From positions 1-64,000 of the forward strand of contig CAZAZX010000001.1 in assembly GCA_964489885.1 (NCBI GenBank): a stretch of DNA of 64,000 bases. Reading direction: 5' to 3'. Below, in pieces: positions 36,673-46,216 of the stretch. Every line of letters begins with the position of its first letter. Position 1 is the first letter of the stretch. The DNA comes from CAKOTZ01 sp964489885. GTDB taxonomy: Bacteria; Bacillota; Clostridia; TANB77; CAG-508. Made by a program: the position numbers and the translations under genes. Under the pieces are notes generated by a model, which saw nothing but the letters and a program-made list of their open reading frames with translations, was not told the DNA's origin and ran no database searches.

Positions 36673-37075
36673 TTAAACACATAAATCTAATATTTCTTTT
36701 AGCCTTTTATCTTGTTTTGTTAAGTATAAATATCCGAATCAACCCCTCAAATGCAGTTGCATACATATATTCATTTAAATCCGCATTCTTAGCTGTATGA
36801 TGATTTTCAGTATTTCTTGTTCTTCTAACAATATCTTGTTCTTCTTCACTTAATTTTTCGCTTAAGTTTTTTAAAATATTTGCTTGTGCTCCAGCTTTAA
36901 CATACTTTATAGCTTCTAAATGTAATTGATGCGGTTTTAAGTTTGTCTTATTTACTAGCATATTTCTAATATACAATTCATATACACAATCGCCTATATA
37001 TGCCCAAACTAATGGCGACATTAAATTAACTTCATCTGGTTGTTTATCTATTCTATAAATCTCATATAAATTCAT
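36673..37075 (-). CDS. mrnC: Mini-ribonuclease III, +1 shift at CGG near the end
   Basis: 133 residues after skipping the C of CGG 36736-36734. Matures 23S rRNA ends. Family signatures: AYIGDCVYELYIRN (catalytic Asp), RRTRNTENHHTAKN and AFEGLIGYLYL. The shift restores LIGYLYLTKQDKRLKEIL, the normal C-terminus; the raw frame reads LIRIFILNKTR and stops early. A housekeeping gene, so decay is unlikely. Starts one base after the restored rbgA stop. Confidence 0.92.
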
Positions 37076-37076
37076 C

Positions 37077-37980
37077 TTATTTCACTCTTTCTAATGTTAT
37101 TTTCCCTAATTTTCCGCTTTTGAAAATCATCTAATATAATATTGGCAGTTTTTTCTAAGTCTACTTTTCCACCTGGCATTAAAGCCCCTCTATTTATGCC
37201 AATTTGTTCCATTAATTCTAAAGTAGGATTTAAAGTTTGACTTTTAAAATTTTCTATTTTATATCTAGTTTCTATATTTTTTATATAGTCCTTCATTAAA
37301 ATTTTTAGTAACTCATACGAAATATCAACCCTATCTAGTATATCATCTTTAATAGTCCCTGTAAAAGCTAAGTTTAAGGCAACATTATTTGTTTCAAATT
37401 TTGGCCATAACACACCAGGTGTATCTAATAATTCAATAGTATTATCTAGCTTTATCCATTGTTTTTGCCTAGTAACCCCTGGCTTATTTCCAACTTTTGC
37501 AGATACTTTTTTTGTTATTCTATTTATGTATGAAGATTTTCCTACGTTTGGGATACCAATTACCATTACTCTTATTTTTTTTCTTACAATTGTTCTTTTT
37601 AATTCATTTGTACTGTTTTTATTTATACTTGAATCTCCACCAACTTTTTTTATAGCACTTATTGACTCATTAACACCTTTTCCTAAGTTACAGTCCGCCA
37701 GAATAGCTATTATTCCCTCTCGTTCAAAATATTTAACCCATTTTTTATTTTCATTTTCATCTGCTAAATCTGCCTTATTTAAAATAATAATTCTTTTTTT
37801 ATTTTTAATAATTTGAGCTATATCTGGGTTATGGCTTGAAATCGGAATTCTTGCATCTCTTATTTCAACAACAACATCTATTAATTTTAAATCTTGTATT
37901 ATTTGTTTCTTTGTTTTTGCCATATGTCCAGGGTACCACGAAAAACTAGCACTTGGCAACTTTTCTTTTTTATTTTCCAT
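37077..37980 (-). CDS. rbgA: 50S ribosome assembly GTPase RbgA, +1 shift at CGG near the end
   Basis: About 300 residues from ATG 37980 (GTG 37989 possible). Circularly permuted GTPase: NKADLAD (G4) precedes GIPNVGKSSYIN (G1) and DTPGVLWPKF (G3). Essential for late 50S assembly in Firmicutes. In-frame CGG at 37116-37114: skipping C yields FQKGKLGKITLERVK, the conserved tail; the raw frame gives FQKRKIREN and runs into mrnC. The restored stop at 37077 removes the overlap with mrnC. Confidence 0.93.
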
Positions 37981-38002
37981 ATTACTCACTTTCTTATCTA
38001 TA

Positions 38003-38449
38003 TTAATACAAATTTCTTTTTACAAAATCATTATATATCCATTCTGGTCCATAATCAAATACTTGGATCAATTCATCAATTAATTCTTGTTTGGACATTT
38101 TATTAAGGTATTTAATTACATTATCATATTCCTCTTCTTGCTCTTTTTCATATTCTTCTTGCAATCTATTTTGTTCTTCTTCAAAATTAATTGCTTCTTT
38201 AGGAAATACTTTAAAATATGTAGCAACTATATGTTTGCAAATAATTCTTTTTCCATTAGCAAAAGGACAATCACAAGTTGATTTTCTTGGATGTTCAATA
38301 TCTAAATATACATTATAATTATTAGTTCCTTTTACTATACTTGTATATTCATTTTCATTTATTTTATTCAATTTAATAACTTTTTTATTCTTATAGTAAT
38401 CTAACCCTCTCCAACAAGAATTACCACTTGCTAATGAAATAATACCCAT
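38003..38449 (-). CDS. SWIM zinc-finger protein
   Basis: 148 residues. SWIM motif CDCPFANGKRIICKHIVA (C-x-C ... C-x-H), with an acidic coiled section (residues about 95-120) and a small helical tail. SWIM domains bind DNA or proteins; specific role unknown. It precedes rbgA's upstream region with 14 bp between. Confidence 0.8.
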   Translation of the reverse strand: MGIISLASGNSCWRGLDYYKNKKVIKLNKINENEYTSIVKGTNNYNVYLDIEHPRKSTCDCPFANGKRIICKHIVATYFKVFPKEAINFEEEQNRLQEEYEKEQEEEYDNVIKYLNKMSKQELIDELIQVFDYGPEWIYNDFVKRNLY

Positions 38450-38452
38450 AAT

Positions 38453-39330
38453 TTATTCTCCTGGTAATATTTTTTTATTAATATCATTTTGTAAATTTTC
38501 TAATTCCTTTATGTTTCTATTATTCTTTAATAATTCCATTTGGTCTTTCGCAGATTGATTTAATATAATAAGCCTTTCTTTTTGTGTTATACCATTTGAA
38601 ATCAAGTCTGCATTCTTCGCTTCCAAATTACTCAAAATTATTAAATGTAATAAATCTGTATAGTCCCTAATATTACCTTCTTTTGATAAATTGGGATTTT
38701 TATCTCTCCATTCTTTGGCAGTCATTCCGAACAAAGCAACATTTAAACATCTGCTTCTTCTGCATATACGAAATTTTTTTGTTTATCTGATAAATTTGGA
38801 ATTATATTCTTTTTTATTGAATTTGTATGTATTAAATAATTAACCTTTGATAACATTCTATTCGCATGCCATTCAATTTGATTTTGATACGCTTCATTTT
38901 TCTTTAATCTCTCAAATTCTTGTATCAAATAAAGTTTAAATTCCGGGCTTAACCAACTTGCAAATTCAAAAGCTATATCAGAATGTGCATATGTTCCACC
39001 ATTATTTCCTGATTTAGAAATAATTCCTATTGCATTTGTTGTATTTATCCATTTCTGTGGAGATAAATAAAAACTATTTTTTCCGGCTTCATTTTCAAAG
39101 GTCTCGAATTCGATACCTTTAAAATTAGGATTATGTAATTCTTCCCAAAGTCCCAAAAATGATATGACATTTTTATTTCTCATCCAGGTCTGTATTGGAA
39201 TTTTAGGTTCTTCTGCATTAGCATATCTCGCTAAATCTGTTAAAGATATATAGTTTTCACCTTTTATTCTCATTACACTTACTTTATTATTTTTTACAAC
39301 TAATTCAGTTTTTATAATATCATTTTTCAT
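38453..39330 (-). pseudogene. KilA-N domain protein, split by 1-base deletion
   Basis: Residues 1-195 carry a KilA-N DNA-binding domain (NYISLTDLARYANAE, IQTWMRNKNVISFLGLWEEL, LYLIQEFERLK). At about 38747 the frame breaks in a T run (one T missing in coding GTTTAAATG), and the rest (FGMTAKEWRDKNPNLSKEG...) continues in another frame to 38453. This break is not at CGG and needs a -1 type correction, so it is probably a true mutation or a homopolymer error. Confidence 0.75.
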
Positions 39331-39383
39331 GCAAACCTTTCCTTTCCGTTATTTCTCTTTCTAATATTTTTTTCAATATCAGC

Positions 39384-39581
39384 TCAATTCCATTCTTTTT
39401 TCGGTCTATTAAAATTTGTACCTGAATAACCATCATCTACATAATAATCAACTATTTTCATATTTTCGTAATTATCTACAAATTGTTTTATTATATCTTT
39501 TTGATTAACTATACTATTTGATTCAATATTATCTTCATCTTCTTTTGATAGGCGTATATATGCTCCAATTTTATATATCAA
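39384..39581 (-). pseudogene. Serine recombinase N-terminal remnant
   Basis: 65 residues of a large serine recombinase start (KIGAYIRLSKEDED, DDGYSGTNFNRPKKEW) then a stop; the catalytic Ser-containing segment is present in part but the rest is lost. Remnant of a mobile element. Confidence 0.75.
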
Positions 39582-39645
39582 TATAAACTTCCTCTCTAAA
39601 ATTTAAAATTACAATTACTTGCATAATTATTTATTTTTTATTAAA

Positions 39646-39766
39646 ATATCAAAAAAATGTAAAAATCTTCAATTAAAAAAGTGAGCATTTTCAATGGTTT
39701 GAGGCAATGTTTCTATAAATTGGTTTATTGCAGTTAATATTTGCTTTACTTTCCATTTTTATCACC
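39646..39766 (-). repeat. Intergenic cassette repeat, copy 1
   Basis: About 110-bp unit: starts at an in-frame NGK-stop gene end (remnant RIGDKNGK, stop 39746-39748) and ends near TTTACATTTTTT. Nearly identical to copy 2. Confidence 0.8.
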
Positions 39767-39807
39767 TATTCTCCATTTTTTATAAACAAATTTTTAACTT
39801 TATGATA

Positions 39808-40266
39808 TTAAATGTTTGCATGTACATAATATAAAACATGATTATTTACATCATAAAAATATATTGTAAAGTATTCGAATTTCTTATAATTTGATTTATT
39901 GTGCAATATATAAAAGTCATTACTATCTATAATATTTTCATCAAAATCATATTCATTTAATCTATCTCCTGCGTCCATATATTCTCTGTATTTGCTAAAA
40001 TATTCTTTAATATCATTTATATTTTCATTTGAAATTTTTTTATATCTATCAGCAAAAATCAAGTCATATTCATTTGTATAATAATATTTACAATAATCAA
40101 CAGAATCTTGTGTTGCAAAAGGATCAAAATGTTCTTCGGCTTTATAATATCCCTTTATAATATTTCGATCATCCAATAAATAATTAAAAAATCCTAACCC
40201 TAATGACATAATTGCAAAAAACAATATTATAATGATTATTACTACATAAATATTAAATTTTTTCAT
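39808..40266 (-). CDS. Membrane-anchored hypothetical protein
   Basis: 152 residues from ATG 40266 (AGGAGTG 6 nt upstream). One N-terminal membrane helix (residues 5-27), remainder hydrophilic, Asp/Tyr-rich. It overlaps the end of the preceding gene, so they are co-translated. Unknown function. Confidence 0.6.
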   Translation of the reverse strand: MKKFNIYVVIIIIILFFAIMSLGLGFFNYLLDDRNIIKGYYKAEEHFDPFATQDSVDYCKYYYTNEYDLIFADRYKKISNENINDIKEYFSKYREYMDAGDRLNEYDFDENIIDSNDFYILHNKSNYKKFEYFTIYFYDVNNHVLYYVHANI

Positions 40267-40276
40267 AGAAGCACTC

Positions 40277-41335
40277 CTATTCAATATCATCTAATTTATA
40301 GTCATCATTTGTTATTTTGATTTTAAAATTAAATGGTTTAATTACATTATATGAACTAGATATAGCCGCAAAGTTATTTAATGTTGATGAAAATAAACTC
40401 ATTGGTATTGAATCTGTTGCTGTAGCATAATCTTTTAAATTTTTAATATCTGTAAAATCATATTTATCAACTATTTCAACATCCAAATACCAATTTCCAT
40501 TTTCTTTTTTATTTGCTTTTAAGTTTAATGTAAAATCATGTAAGGCAAAAAGTAAATCGCCGTGAGTAAATCTAAAAAGTTTATCATTTATGTTCACATT
40601 ATCTTCAACAAGTAATTCATTTATTTTTTCTTTAAATTCGTCATTGTTAAATAATATTCTTGAAACATTCTCATCTTCAATTATTAATACATTATCTTCT
40701 TTTTCATATTCTCCTGAATTCGTTAGTGAAATTTTCATTAAATATGCGGAAAGTTTCATGTCAGCAAGTAAGCCACCTATTACAACAGTCTCCCAAAAGA
40801 TTCGTTGCATCTCATAAAAAGCTGAATAATACAATGGCATTGTAATTTTATTAGCATCAAAAATTATAGAAAATCCCTTTAATATAGCTTCATCAAAATC
40901 TTTATCTTCAGAATTAGTACTCTCATTTAATAATTTTCTAAACTCTATATAATCATTATAAACTTTATAAAAATCATTTAAAGAATATTCTGGCAACATT
41001 GATTTTGCATATCTTCTAAAAATTGAAATATTTTTTATATTATCTTTTAAAGCGTTTTTAATATCTTCAGTAAATTTTAAATCTATTCTTTTTAGATAAT
41101 CTAATGCAATATAATTTTCTACTAATGCGTACTTTTTCTTTTTTCCTAAAAAGAATTTGAAATATCTATGTGCTATTACATTACATAAATGCATTTCTTT
41201 ATTAAAAATAAATCTAGAGTTTACAATATTTAATTGTTTATATAAATTTGATAAACAAGTTCTTCCAAATAAGTTATAATGGTAATTATATGGTCTGTTA
41301 CAAATTACACATCTTTTTTCTTCACTATTTTCCAT
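40277..41335 (-). CDS. Hypothetical protein with N-terminal Cys motif
   Basis: 352 residues from ATG 41335, whose ATGGAAAATA lies within the conserved end of the DinD gene. The N-terminus has CVICNRPYNYHYNLFGRTC, a possible zinc knuckle, then a long helical body. No family recognised. Cassette-type gene fused to the array by the shared edge sequence. Confidence 0.6.
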   Translation of the reverse strand: MENSEEKRCVICNRPYNYHYNLFGRTCLSNLYKQLNIVNSRFIFNKEMHLCNVIAHRYFKFFLGKKKKYALVENYIALDYLKRIDLKFTEDIKNALKDNIKNISIFRRYAKSMLPEYSLNDFYKVYNDYIEFRKLLNESTNSEDKDFDEAILKGFSIIFDANKITMPLYYSAFYEMQRIFWETVVIGGLLADMKLSAYLMKISLTNSGEYEKEDNVLIIEDENVSRILFNNDEFKEKINELLVEDNVNINDKLFRFTHGDLLFALHDFTLNLKANKKENGNWYLDVEIVDKYDFTDIKNLKDYATATDSIPMSLFSSTLNNFAAISSSYNVIKPFNFKIKITNDDYKLDDIE

Positions 41336-42224
41336 TTTTATCACCTATTTTTTTATTCTCTTTATTATTTAATTTTTTATTTTCTATAATCTTTTTTTCT
41401 TTTTCAAGTTCTTTTAAACTTTTCTTTGGTGTTGGCATATCTTCCGGCATCATACCACCCATATCTTTAATTGCTTTTCTAACTTTCTTGCCTATTTCAA
41501 AATGAGCATCATTAGCTGCCTTTTCACTTTGAATATTATCTCTTATTAATTTTTGTTTAGTTTGATTTATTCTAAATAAATTAGCTACTAATTCATCTTC
41601 ATTCATGTTATCTAATATATCTTCTCTATATCTTAGTTTTTTTCTTTTAAATATATCATCAGCAGTTTCTCCATTATACAATCCTTTATATCCACTATTA
41701 TGAAATCTGTCTAAGTTTTTAACTCCAGCATTAAGTGCTGCTCTATTCAAAGAATAATTTCCCTTCTTTGTTAACTTTCGTTGATAAAATCTTTTTTCAT
41801 CTTCTGATAATTTATCATATTCTTGTTCTGAAATTTCTTGTCTTCTAGTTTGAACAGCAAAATACGTTTGTGCAAGAGCAATTACTTTTTTTCTTGGATC
41901 CCCATTTTGAGTAATTAAATAACAGGCATATCTAGATAATTCATAATCTTTAATTGTTTTTTTAGCTCCTTTAGGCATTTTTATCGTTTTATTGATGTCA
42001 ATAAAATGTTCAAATACACTAACTTCACTATTTTCACAAGATTTTTTAGCCTTATTAATTATTTTTTCAAAATTTTGCCAGTTTGAATATTGTAAAACAG
42101 GCATTAATTCTCTCGCATACCAAAATTCAAGACCATCCTCGTCTATATGTTTAATTTCTTCAAATGTTTTATAATTATATTTTTCTATATTGCTCAAATA
42201 CAATTCTCCTTTCGTTTTATTCAT
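41325..42224 (-). CDS. dinD: DNA-damage-inducible protein D (DinD)
   Basis: 299 residues (a TTG start at 42197, 8 nt after AAAGGAG, is likely). DinD/BRO-N features: WYARELMPVLQYSNWQNFE, GAKKTIKDYELSRYACYLI, VIALAQTYFAVQTRRQE, RAALNAGVKNLDRFHNSGY. DinD inhibits RecA strand exchange in E. coli. It ends DKNGK-stop, the edge shared by neighbours in this array. Confidence 0.88.
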   Translation of the reverse strand: MNKTKGELYLSNIEKYNYKTFEEIKHIDEDGLEFWYARELMPVLQYSNWQNFEKIINKAKKSCENSEVSVFEHFIDINKTIKMPKGAKKTIKDYELSRYACYLITQNGDPRKKVIALAQTYFAVQTRRQEISEQEYDKLSEDEKRFYQRKLTKKGNYSLNRAALNAGVKNLDRFHNSGYKGLYNGETADDIFKRKKLRYREDILDNMNEDELVANLFRINQTKQKLIRDNIQSEKAANDAHFEIGKKVRKAIKDMGGMMPEDMPTPKKSLKELEKEKKIIENKKLNNKENKKIGDKNGK

Positions 42225-42238
42225 GTTTATTGTAATAT

Positions 42239-42775
42239 TTATAAATTATTTTTCTCATACCAAACATCTGTATATCCATCAGATATTGCATCTTCTCCAA
42301 CAATACAAATTTTATATTTATTACTTAAAATAATATCTATTTGATCAAAGTAGTCTCCACCAGCAGGTATAGTTATCATACTTACTGAATCTCCTTTAAG
42401 GTTACCATTTTGAATCCATCGTTCATATTGATGCCTGAATCCATGAAATTTGAAATTTCAAATTTTTGTATTATCATCAATAATTTTTATTTGTTGCTTT
42501 TTCTCTTCAGATAATTTTATTTCAGATTCATTCAATTTTCTATACTTAAGATACAATACACTTGGATTATCAAATGTAATAACTAAGCAATTGTGATGTT
42601 CAAATTCAATATATATGTCTGTGTCAATTGACAATTTGTTATTTTCTTTTTCAAGTAAATTTTCATAACTATCTGTAAAAAAATTTGTTATTTTTTGCTT
42701 TCCAATGCAATTTTCCATAATTGATTCAAAAACACATTCTGCTTCAGTTTTTGTTTGTATATTATTCCATTCCAT
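42239..42775 (-). pseudogene. Hypothetical gene with in-frame TGA
   Basis: The frame from ATG 42775 meets TGA at 42460-42458, then runs on in the same frame without other stops to TAA at 42239-42241 (total 179 codons). The downstream part (SVSMITIPAGGDYFDQIDI, KICIVGEDAISDGY) is protein-like. So either a nonsense mutation or a single read-through. Elsewhere TGA is a normal stop. No family recognised. Confidence 0.55.
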
Positions 42776-42817
42776 AATATTTTATCCTTTCACAATATTA
42801 CTTTTATCATATTAATC

Positions 42818-42932
42818 AAAAAATGTAAAAATCTCCGATTTAAAAAGTGAGCATTTTCGAGGGTTTGAGGCAATGTTTCTATAAATTGGTTTATCGCAGT
42901 TAATATTTGCTTTACTTTCCATTTTTATTTTC
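42818..42932 (-). repeat. Intergenic cassette repeat, copy 2
   Basis: Begins at the ENKNGK-stop end of the RhuM remnant (stop 42912-42914) and ends with TTTACA-17-TAAAAG, a promoter for the gene at 42775. Encodes a possible 36-codon ORF starting MESKANINC. Confidence 0.8.
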
Positions 42933-43386
42933 CTTGCTTTCTTTTTTTATTTTAGATGTTTCAAATAACAATCTATCAAAATCAGATTGATAAAATCTAT
43001 CTTGAATTACTTTATATTTTTCATATTCACATTCAGCTTTTTTTACTGTTTCATTATGGCTAACTGAGCCTTTGTCTAACAAGAAATCCAATAGAAATTA
43101 TCATATCAAGATTATAATATTCTTTAACTCTTGTAACTTTTCTATTGCCTTCTTTTTGAACTTGTGCAATTTTTGCACAAGTTGAACTTTCTTCTAATTC
43201 TTCATCTCTATAAATATTTGCTATGTGTCTTATTATTCCAGTTCTATCAACATTAAATAATTTTGCTATTGAATTTACATTAAGCCATACATCTTCATTT
43301 TTTATTAAAACTTCAATATTAAAATTTCCATTTTCATCTTGATAAAAAACGATATCTTGATTATTATCTACTAAATTATTATTCAT
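42912..43386 (-). pseudogene. RhuM-family protein with internal deletion
   Basis: N-terminal 105 residues match RhuM (DVWLNVNSIAKLF, KVTRVKEYYNLDMIISIGFLV); the frame then breaks near 43070 and only the last about 50 residues (VSHNETVKKAECEYEKYKV ... NKNGK) follow in another frame. The middle of the protein is deleted. Confidence 0.75.
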
Positions 43387-43412
43387 ATAATATTTCCTTT
43401 CATTACTTTTTA

Positions 43413-43505
43413 TAAAAAATGTAAAAATCTCCGACTAAAAAAGTGAGTGTTTTCAAGGTTTTAGATAGAACTTTCATAAAATCATGATTTCCCAGTTAAT
43501 CTGTA
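43413..43505 (-). repeat. Intergenic cassette repeat, copy 3
   Basis: Diverged unit (INWEIMIL-coding part retained) between the DUF1016 and RhuM remnants. Confidence 0.7.
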
Positions 43506-43528
43506 CATTTTGAAATTTTTCATTTTCA

Positions 43529-43932
43529 TTATTTTGTTTCATTTTTTTCACCTTCTTCTAGTTCTATGTGTAAATTTATATCTTCTTCTGTTGGTAGTTT
43601 ATTTAAAATATCATATAGTAAATTATGTTCCCATGGTAATTTGGCAACAGATTGTTGCCAAATTACATCGTCTTTATATTCTTCATAAAACATTCTCATC
43701 GATCTAATATTTTTTTCAGAAAAACCTTTTATATTAGAAAAAGTTAATTTAAGTTCTTCTGAAACTTACTTAACAAAATTAATACCTATGCTTTATTTTC
43801 ATAAATTATTTTTCCAAGCCTAAAATAAAGCATTATTAAATTACTATTAACTTCTTGCATTGCCTTAAATTGTGTATTTTTTATGTCATCTTTTATTTTA
43901 TTTATTATATTTTTAAAATCTTTCTCTAGCAT
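43529..43932 (-). pseudogene. DUF1016/YhcG-type nuclease fragment
   Basis: Starts ATG 43932 behind GGAGGAG. Pieces in different frames resemble DUF1016 N-terminus (SNLIMLYFRLGKIIYENKA; RSMRMFYEEYKDDVIWQQS; AKLPWEHNLLYDILNKLP) with stops and frame changes near 43785 and 43730. The PDDEXK-like C-terminal domain is absent. Confidence 0.7.
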
Positions 43933-44133
43933 TTTACTCCTCCTAGTATAATAATATTAAGTCAAAAAAGACTAAGCATTTTCTATTTTTTTCTATAAGT
44001 TATTCGAACTCATAATCTATAATACTTAACCAATTTATGATAAATTTCGGAACAAAAAAATGCCATAACCCAGTTAACATACTCATAATTGTTGTTGTAT
44101 AATATAATACTTTATATTTAATTTAAAATTTAA

Positions 44134-44688
44134 TTAAATATATTTTATTAATAATATTTCTTTTATCTTTTCTTCAAGTACTAAAGGGCTTTCGATAGGA
44201 GAAATTCTCATAATAACCTCACCTTCTGGGCTTATTAAAAATTTTGTAAAATTCCACTTTATATCATTTTCTTTTTTACAAGTCGAGCTTATCTTCTTTA
44301 TTCCAATCATTGCCATTTTATTTTTTATGCCTTCAATAAACTCCTCAGGAGAATTTTCCTTCAAATATGTGTATAATTTATCTTCATTTTCACCATTTAC
44401 GTCTATCTTTTTAAATTGATCAAATGTTGTATTATATTTTGATGTGCAAAAATTGTGTATTTCATCATCTGTACCTGGTGCTTGATGTCCAAACTGATTA
44501 CAAGGAAAATCTAAAATTTCAAGTCCTCTTTCGTGATATTTTTTATATAATTCTTCCAAAGCCTCATATTGTGGTGTAAAGCCACAACCAGTTGCTGTAT
44601 TAACAATAATTAATACTTTTCCTTTTAATTTACTTAATTCAAATACCGAATTATCTCTTTTAATAACACTCAAATCATAAATACTCAT
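44134..44688 (-). CDS. Glutathione/thiol peroxidase (Gpx family)
   Basis: 184 residues. Gpx fold: TATGCGFTPQYEAL with peroxidatic Cys, LDFPCNQFGHQAPG (Gln of the tetrad), and KWNFTKFLIS (Trp and Asn). Cys- not Sec-type. Probably uses thioredoxin to reduce peroxides. Intact and unlike the mobile genes around it. Confidence 0.9.
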   Translation of the reverse strand: MSIYDLSVIKRDNSVFELSKLKGKVLIIVNTATGCGFTPQYEALEELYKKYHERGLEILDFPCNQFGHQAPGTDDEIHNFCTSKYNTTFDQFKKIDVNGENEDKLYTYLKENSPEEFIEGIKNKMAMIGIKKISSTCKKENDIKWNFTKFLISPEGEVIMRISPIESPLVLEEKIKEILLIKYI

Positions 44689-44697
44689 TTCTACCCC

Positions 44698-44814
44698 CTA
44701 ATCTGAAACATCAACATCTAATGTGACAGTTACATTATAATCTTTATCTTTTTCTTGAACTTTAAACGTAATAAATTCTTCGGTGCTACTTCTTATAACC
44801 AAATCTTTTCCCAC
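44698..44814 (-). pseudogene. Short orphan ORF or gene remnant
   Basis: 38 residues from a GTG, ending DYNVTVTLDVDVSD. No clear RBS and a stop in frame just upstream, so it may be the 3' end of a lost gene. Unknown. Confidence 0.3.
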
Positions 44815-44925
44815 TATTTATCATCTCCCATTTGTTATAATATGTTTTTTATTGATTCAATAAATCCTTTGAATAATGCTTGGATTTGTGTTTCCATTTT
44901 TTATCGTAATTTTACTACATTAATT

Positions 44926-45030
44926 AAAAAATGTAAAACTCTCCGATTAAAAAAGTGTGTGTTTTTAATGGTTTAGATGGAACTTTCGTAAAATCATGAT
45001 TTCCCAATTAATATTACTATTATTTTCCAT
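44926..45030 (-). repeat. Intergenic cassette repeat, copy 4
   Basis: Begins at the ENKNGK-stop end of the intact RhuM gene and ends in TTTACA-17-TAAAAT, a consensus promoter facing the next gene to the left. Confidence 0.8.
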
Positions 45031-46078
45031 TTTTATTTTCATTACTTCCTATCATTTTTCTTACTTCTTTATCAAAATCTGAATCAATTTTTTGTGTTTT
45101 ATTAAATATATCATATTCTTTATTTGCCTTGTTAATAGCATCTTCATGTGATATTTTTCCCTTTTCGTTATCTGGTAAAGTTTTGTATTTTCTAAATGCC
45201 AAAAATTCATTAACGCTTTCAGCAAATTCTTTCATTGTAAATGTATTTTCTCTTTCTATCAAATCTTCTATATAATCAAAATAACCAGAAACATTTCTTT
45301 CTAAAGTTCTTATTTCTTTTTCGCTTAAATAATTTTTGGCAATTCCAACATCTGATTTTAGTATTCTACCATCTGGTGCATTCTTCCATGTTGTTAATCC
45401 TATATGTTCTTTTTTACTATCAACTTTATTATATATGATTTCAGCTGCGGTATTACCTGTTATTGCATAATGAAATTTATTTTGAATTGAAGCATAAAAG
45501 TCTTTTGTAACTTGTGAATTCTTATCGTAATCAATACTACATTCTGCATATATATCCGTTACCTGTTGCCAAATTCTTCTTTCGCTTGCTCTAATTGAAC
45601 GAACTCTTTCAAGTAGTTCTTTAAAGTAATCTTTTCCAAAAGCTGGACCATTTTTTAGCAATTCATCGTTTAAAACAAAACCTTTTTTTATGTACTCTTT
45701 CAAAGTTTTAGTTGCCCATGATCTAAATTCTGTTGCTTGCATTGAATTAACTCTATATCCAACTGAAATTATTGCATCTAAACTATAAAAATTTGTATCA
45801 TACATTTTTCCATCATTCGCAGTTATTCGAATTTTTCGAACAACTGATTTTCCATCTAGTTCATTACTTTCAAATATTTCTTTTAAATGATAATTTATTG
45901 TATTAACTTTTACGTCAAAGAGTTTTGCCATCAATTTCTGTGTTAACCAAAAATCTTCATTATCATATAAAACCTCGATTGAAATATTTTCGTTTTTTTT
46001 GCTTTGATAAATTATTAAGTTTTTAAAATTTTCTATATTATTCAAAAAATTTTCTCCTTTCGAACTATTAAATTTCAT
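45020..46078 (-). CDS. rhuM: RhuM-family protein (intact)
   Basis: 352 residues, complete. N-terminal winged-helix (FWLTQKLMAKLFDVKVNTINYHLKEIFES), then NFYSLDAIISVGYRVNSMQATEFRSWATKTL, SERRIWQQVTDIYAECSIDYD, and a C-terminal helical region ending NKNGK. RhuM/BRO-like proteins often sit in type I restriction or phage-defence loci. Likely TTG start after AAAGGAG, matching the DinD leader. Confidence 0.86.
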   Translation of the reverse strand: MKFNSSKGENFLNNIENFKNLIIYQSKKNENISIEVLYDNEDFWLTQKLMAKLFDVKVNTINYHLKEIFESNELDGKSVVRKIRITANDGKMYDTNFYSLDAIISVGYRVNSMQATEFRSWATKTLKEYIKKGFVLNDELLKNGPAFGKDYFKELLERVRSIRASERRIWQQVTDIYAECSIDYDKNSQVTKDFYASIQNKFHYAITGNTAAEIIYNKVDSKKEHIGLTTWKNAPDGRILKSDVGIAKNYLSEKEIRTLERNVSGYFDYIEDLIERENTFTMKEFAESVNEFLAFRKYKTLPDNEKGKISHEDAINKANKEYDIFNKTQKIDSDFDKEVRKMIGSNENKNGK

Positions 46079-46109
46079 ACCTTTTTTATCGTAATTTTAC
46101 TACATTAAT

Positions 46110-46216
46110 TAAAAAATGTAAAAATCTCCGATTAAAAAAGTGAGTATTTTCAATGGGTTGAGGTGATGTTTTGATTAATACCGATTTTCCAGTTAATATT
46201 TGCTTTATTTTCCATT
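46110..46216 (-). repeat. Intergenic cassette repeat, copy 5
   Basis: Starts at the GNKNGK-stop of the RhuM pseudogene (46205). Promoter TTTACA (46122-46117), 17-bp spacer, TAAAAT (46099-46094) drives the RhuM gene at 46078. Confidence 0.82.

Noticed and set aside
38743..38760. KilA-N frame break considered as a CGG shift
   Set aside because: No CGG there; the break needs a -1 type correction in a T run, so it is a different kind of lesion.
42458..42460. Possibility that TGA codes for Trp in this organism
   Set aside because: TGA is a clean terminator in other genes here (ImmA, amidase leader) and TGG is used for Trp throughout.
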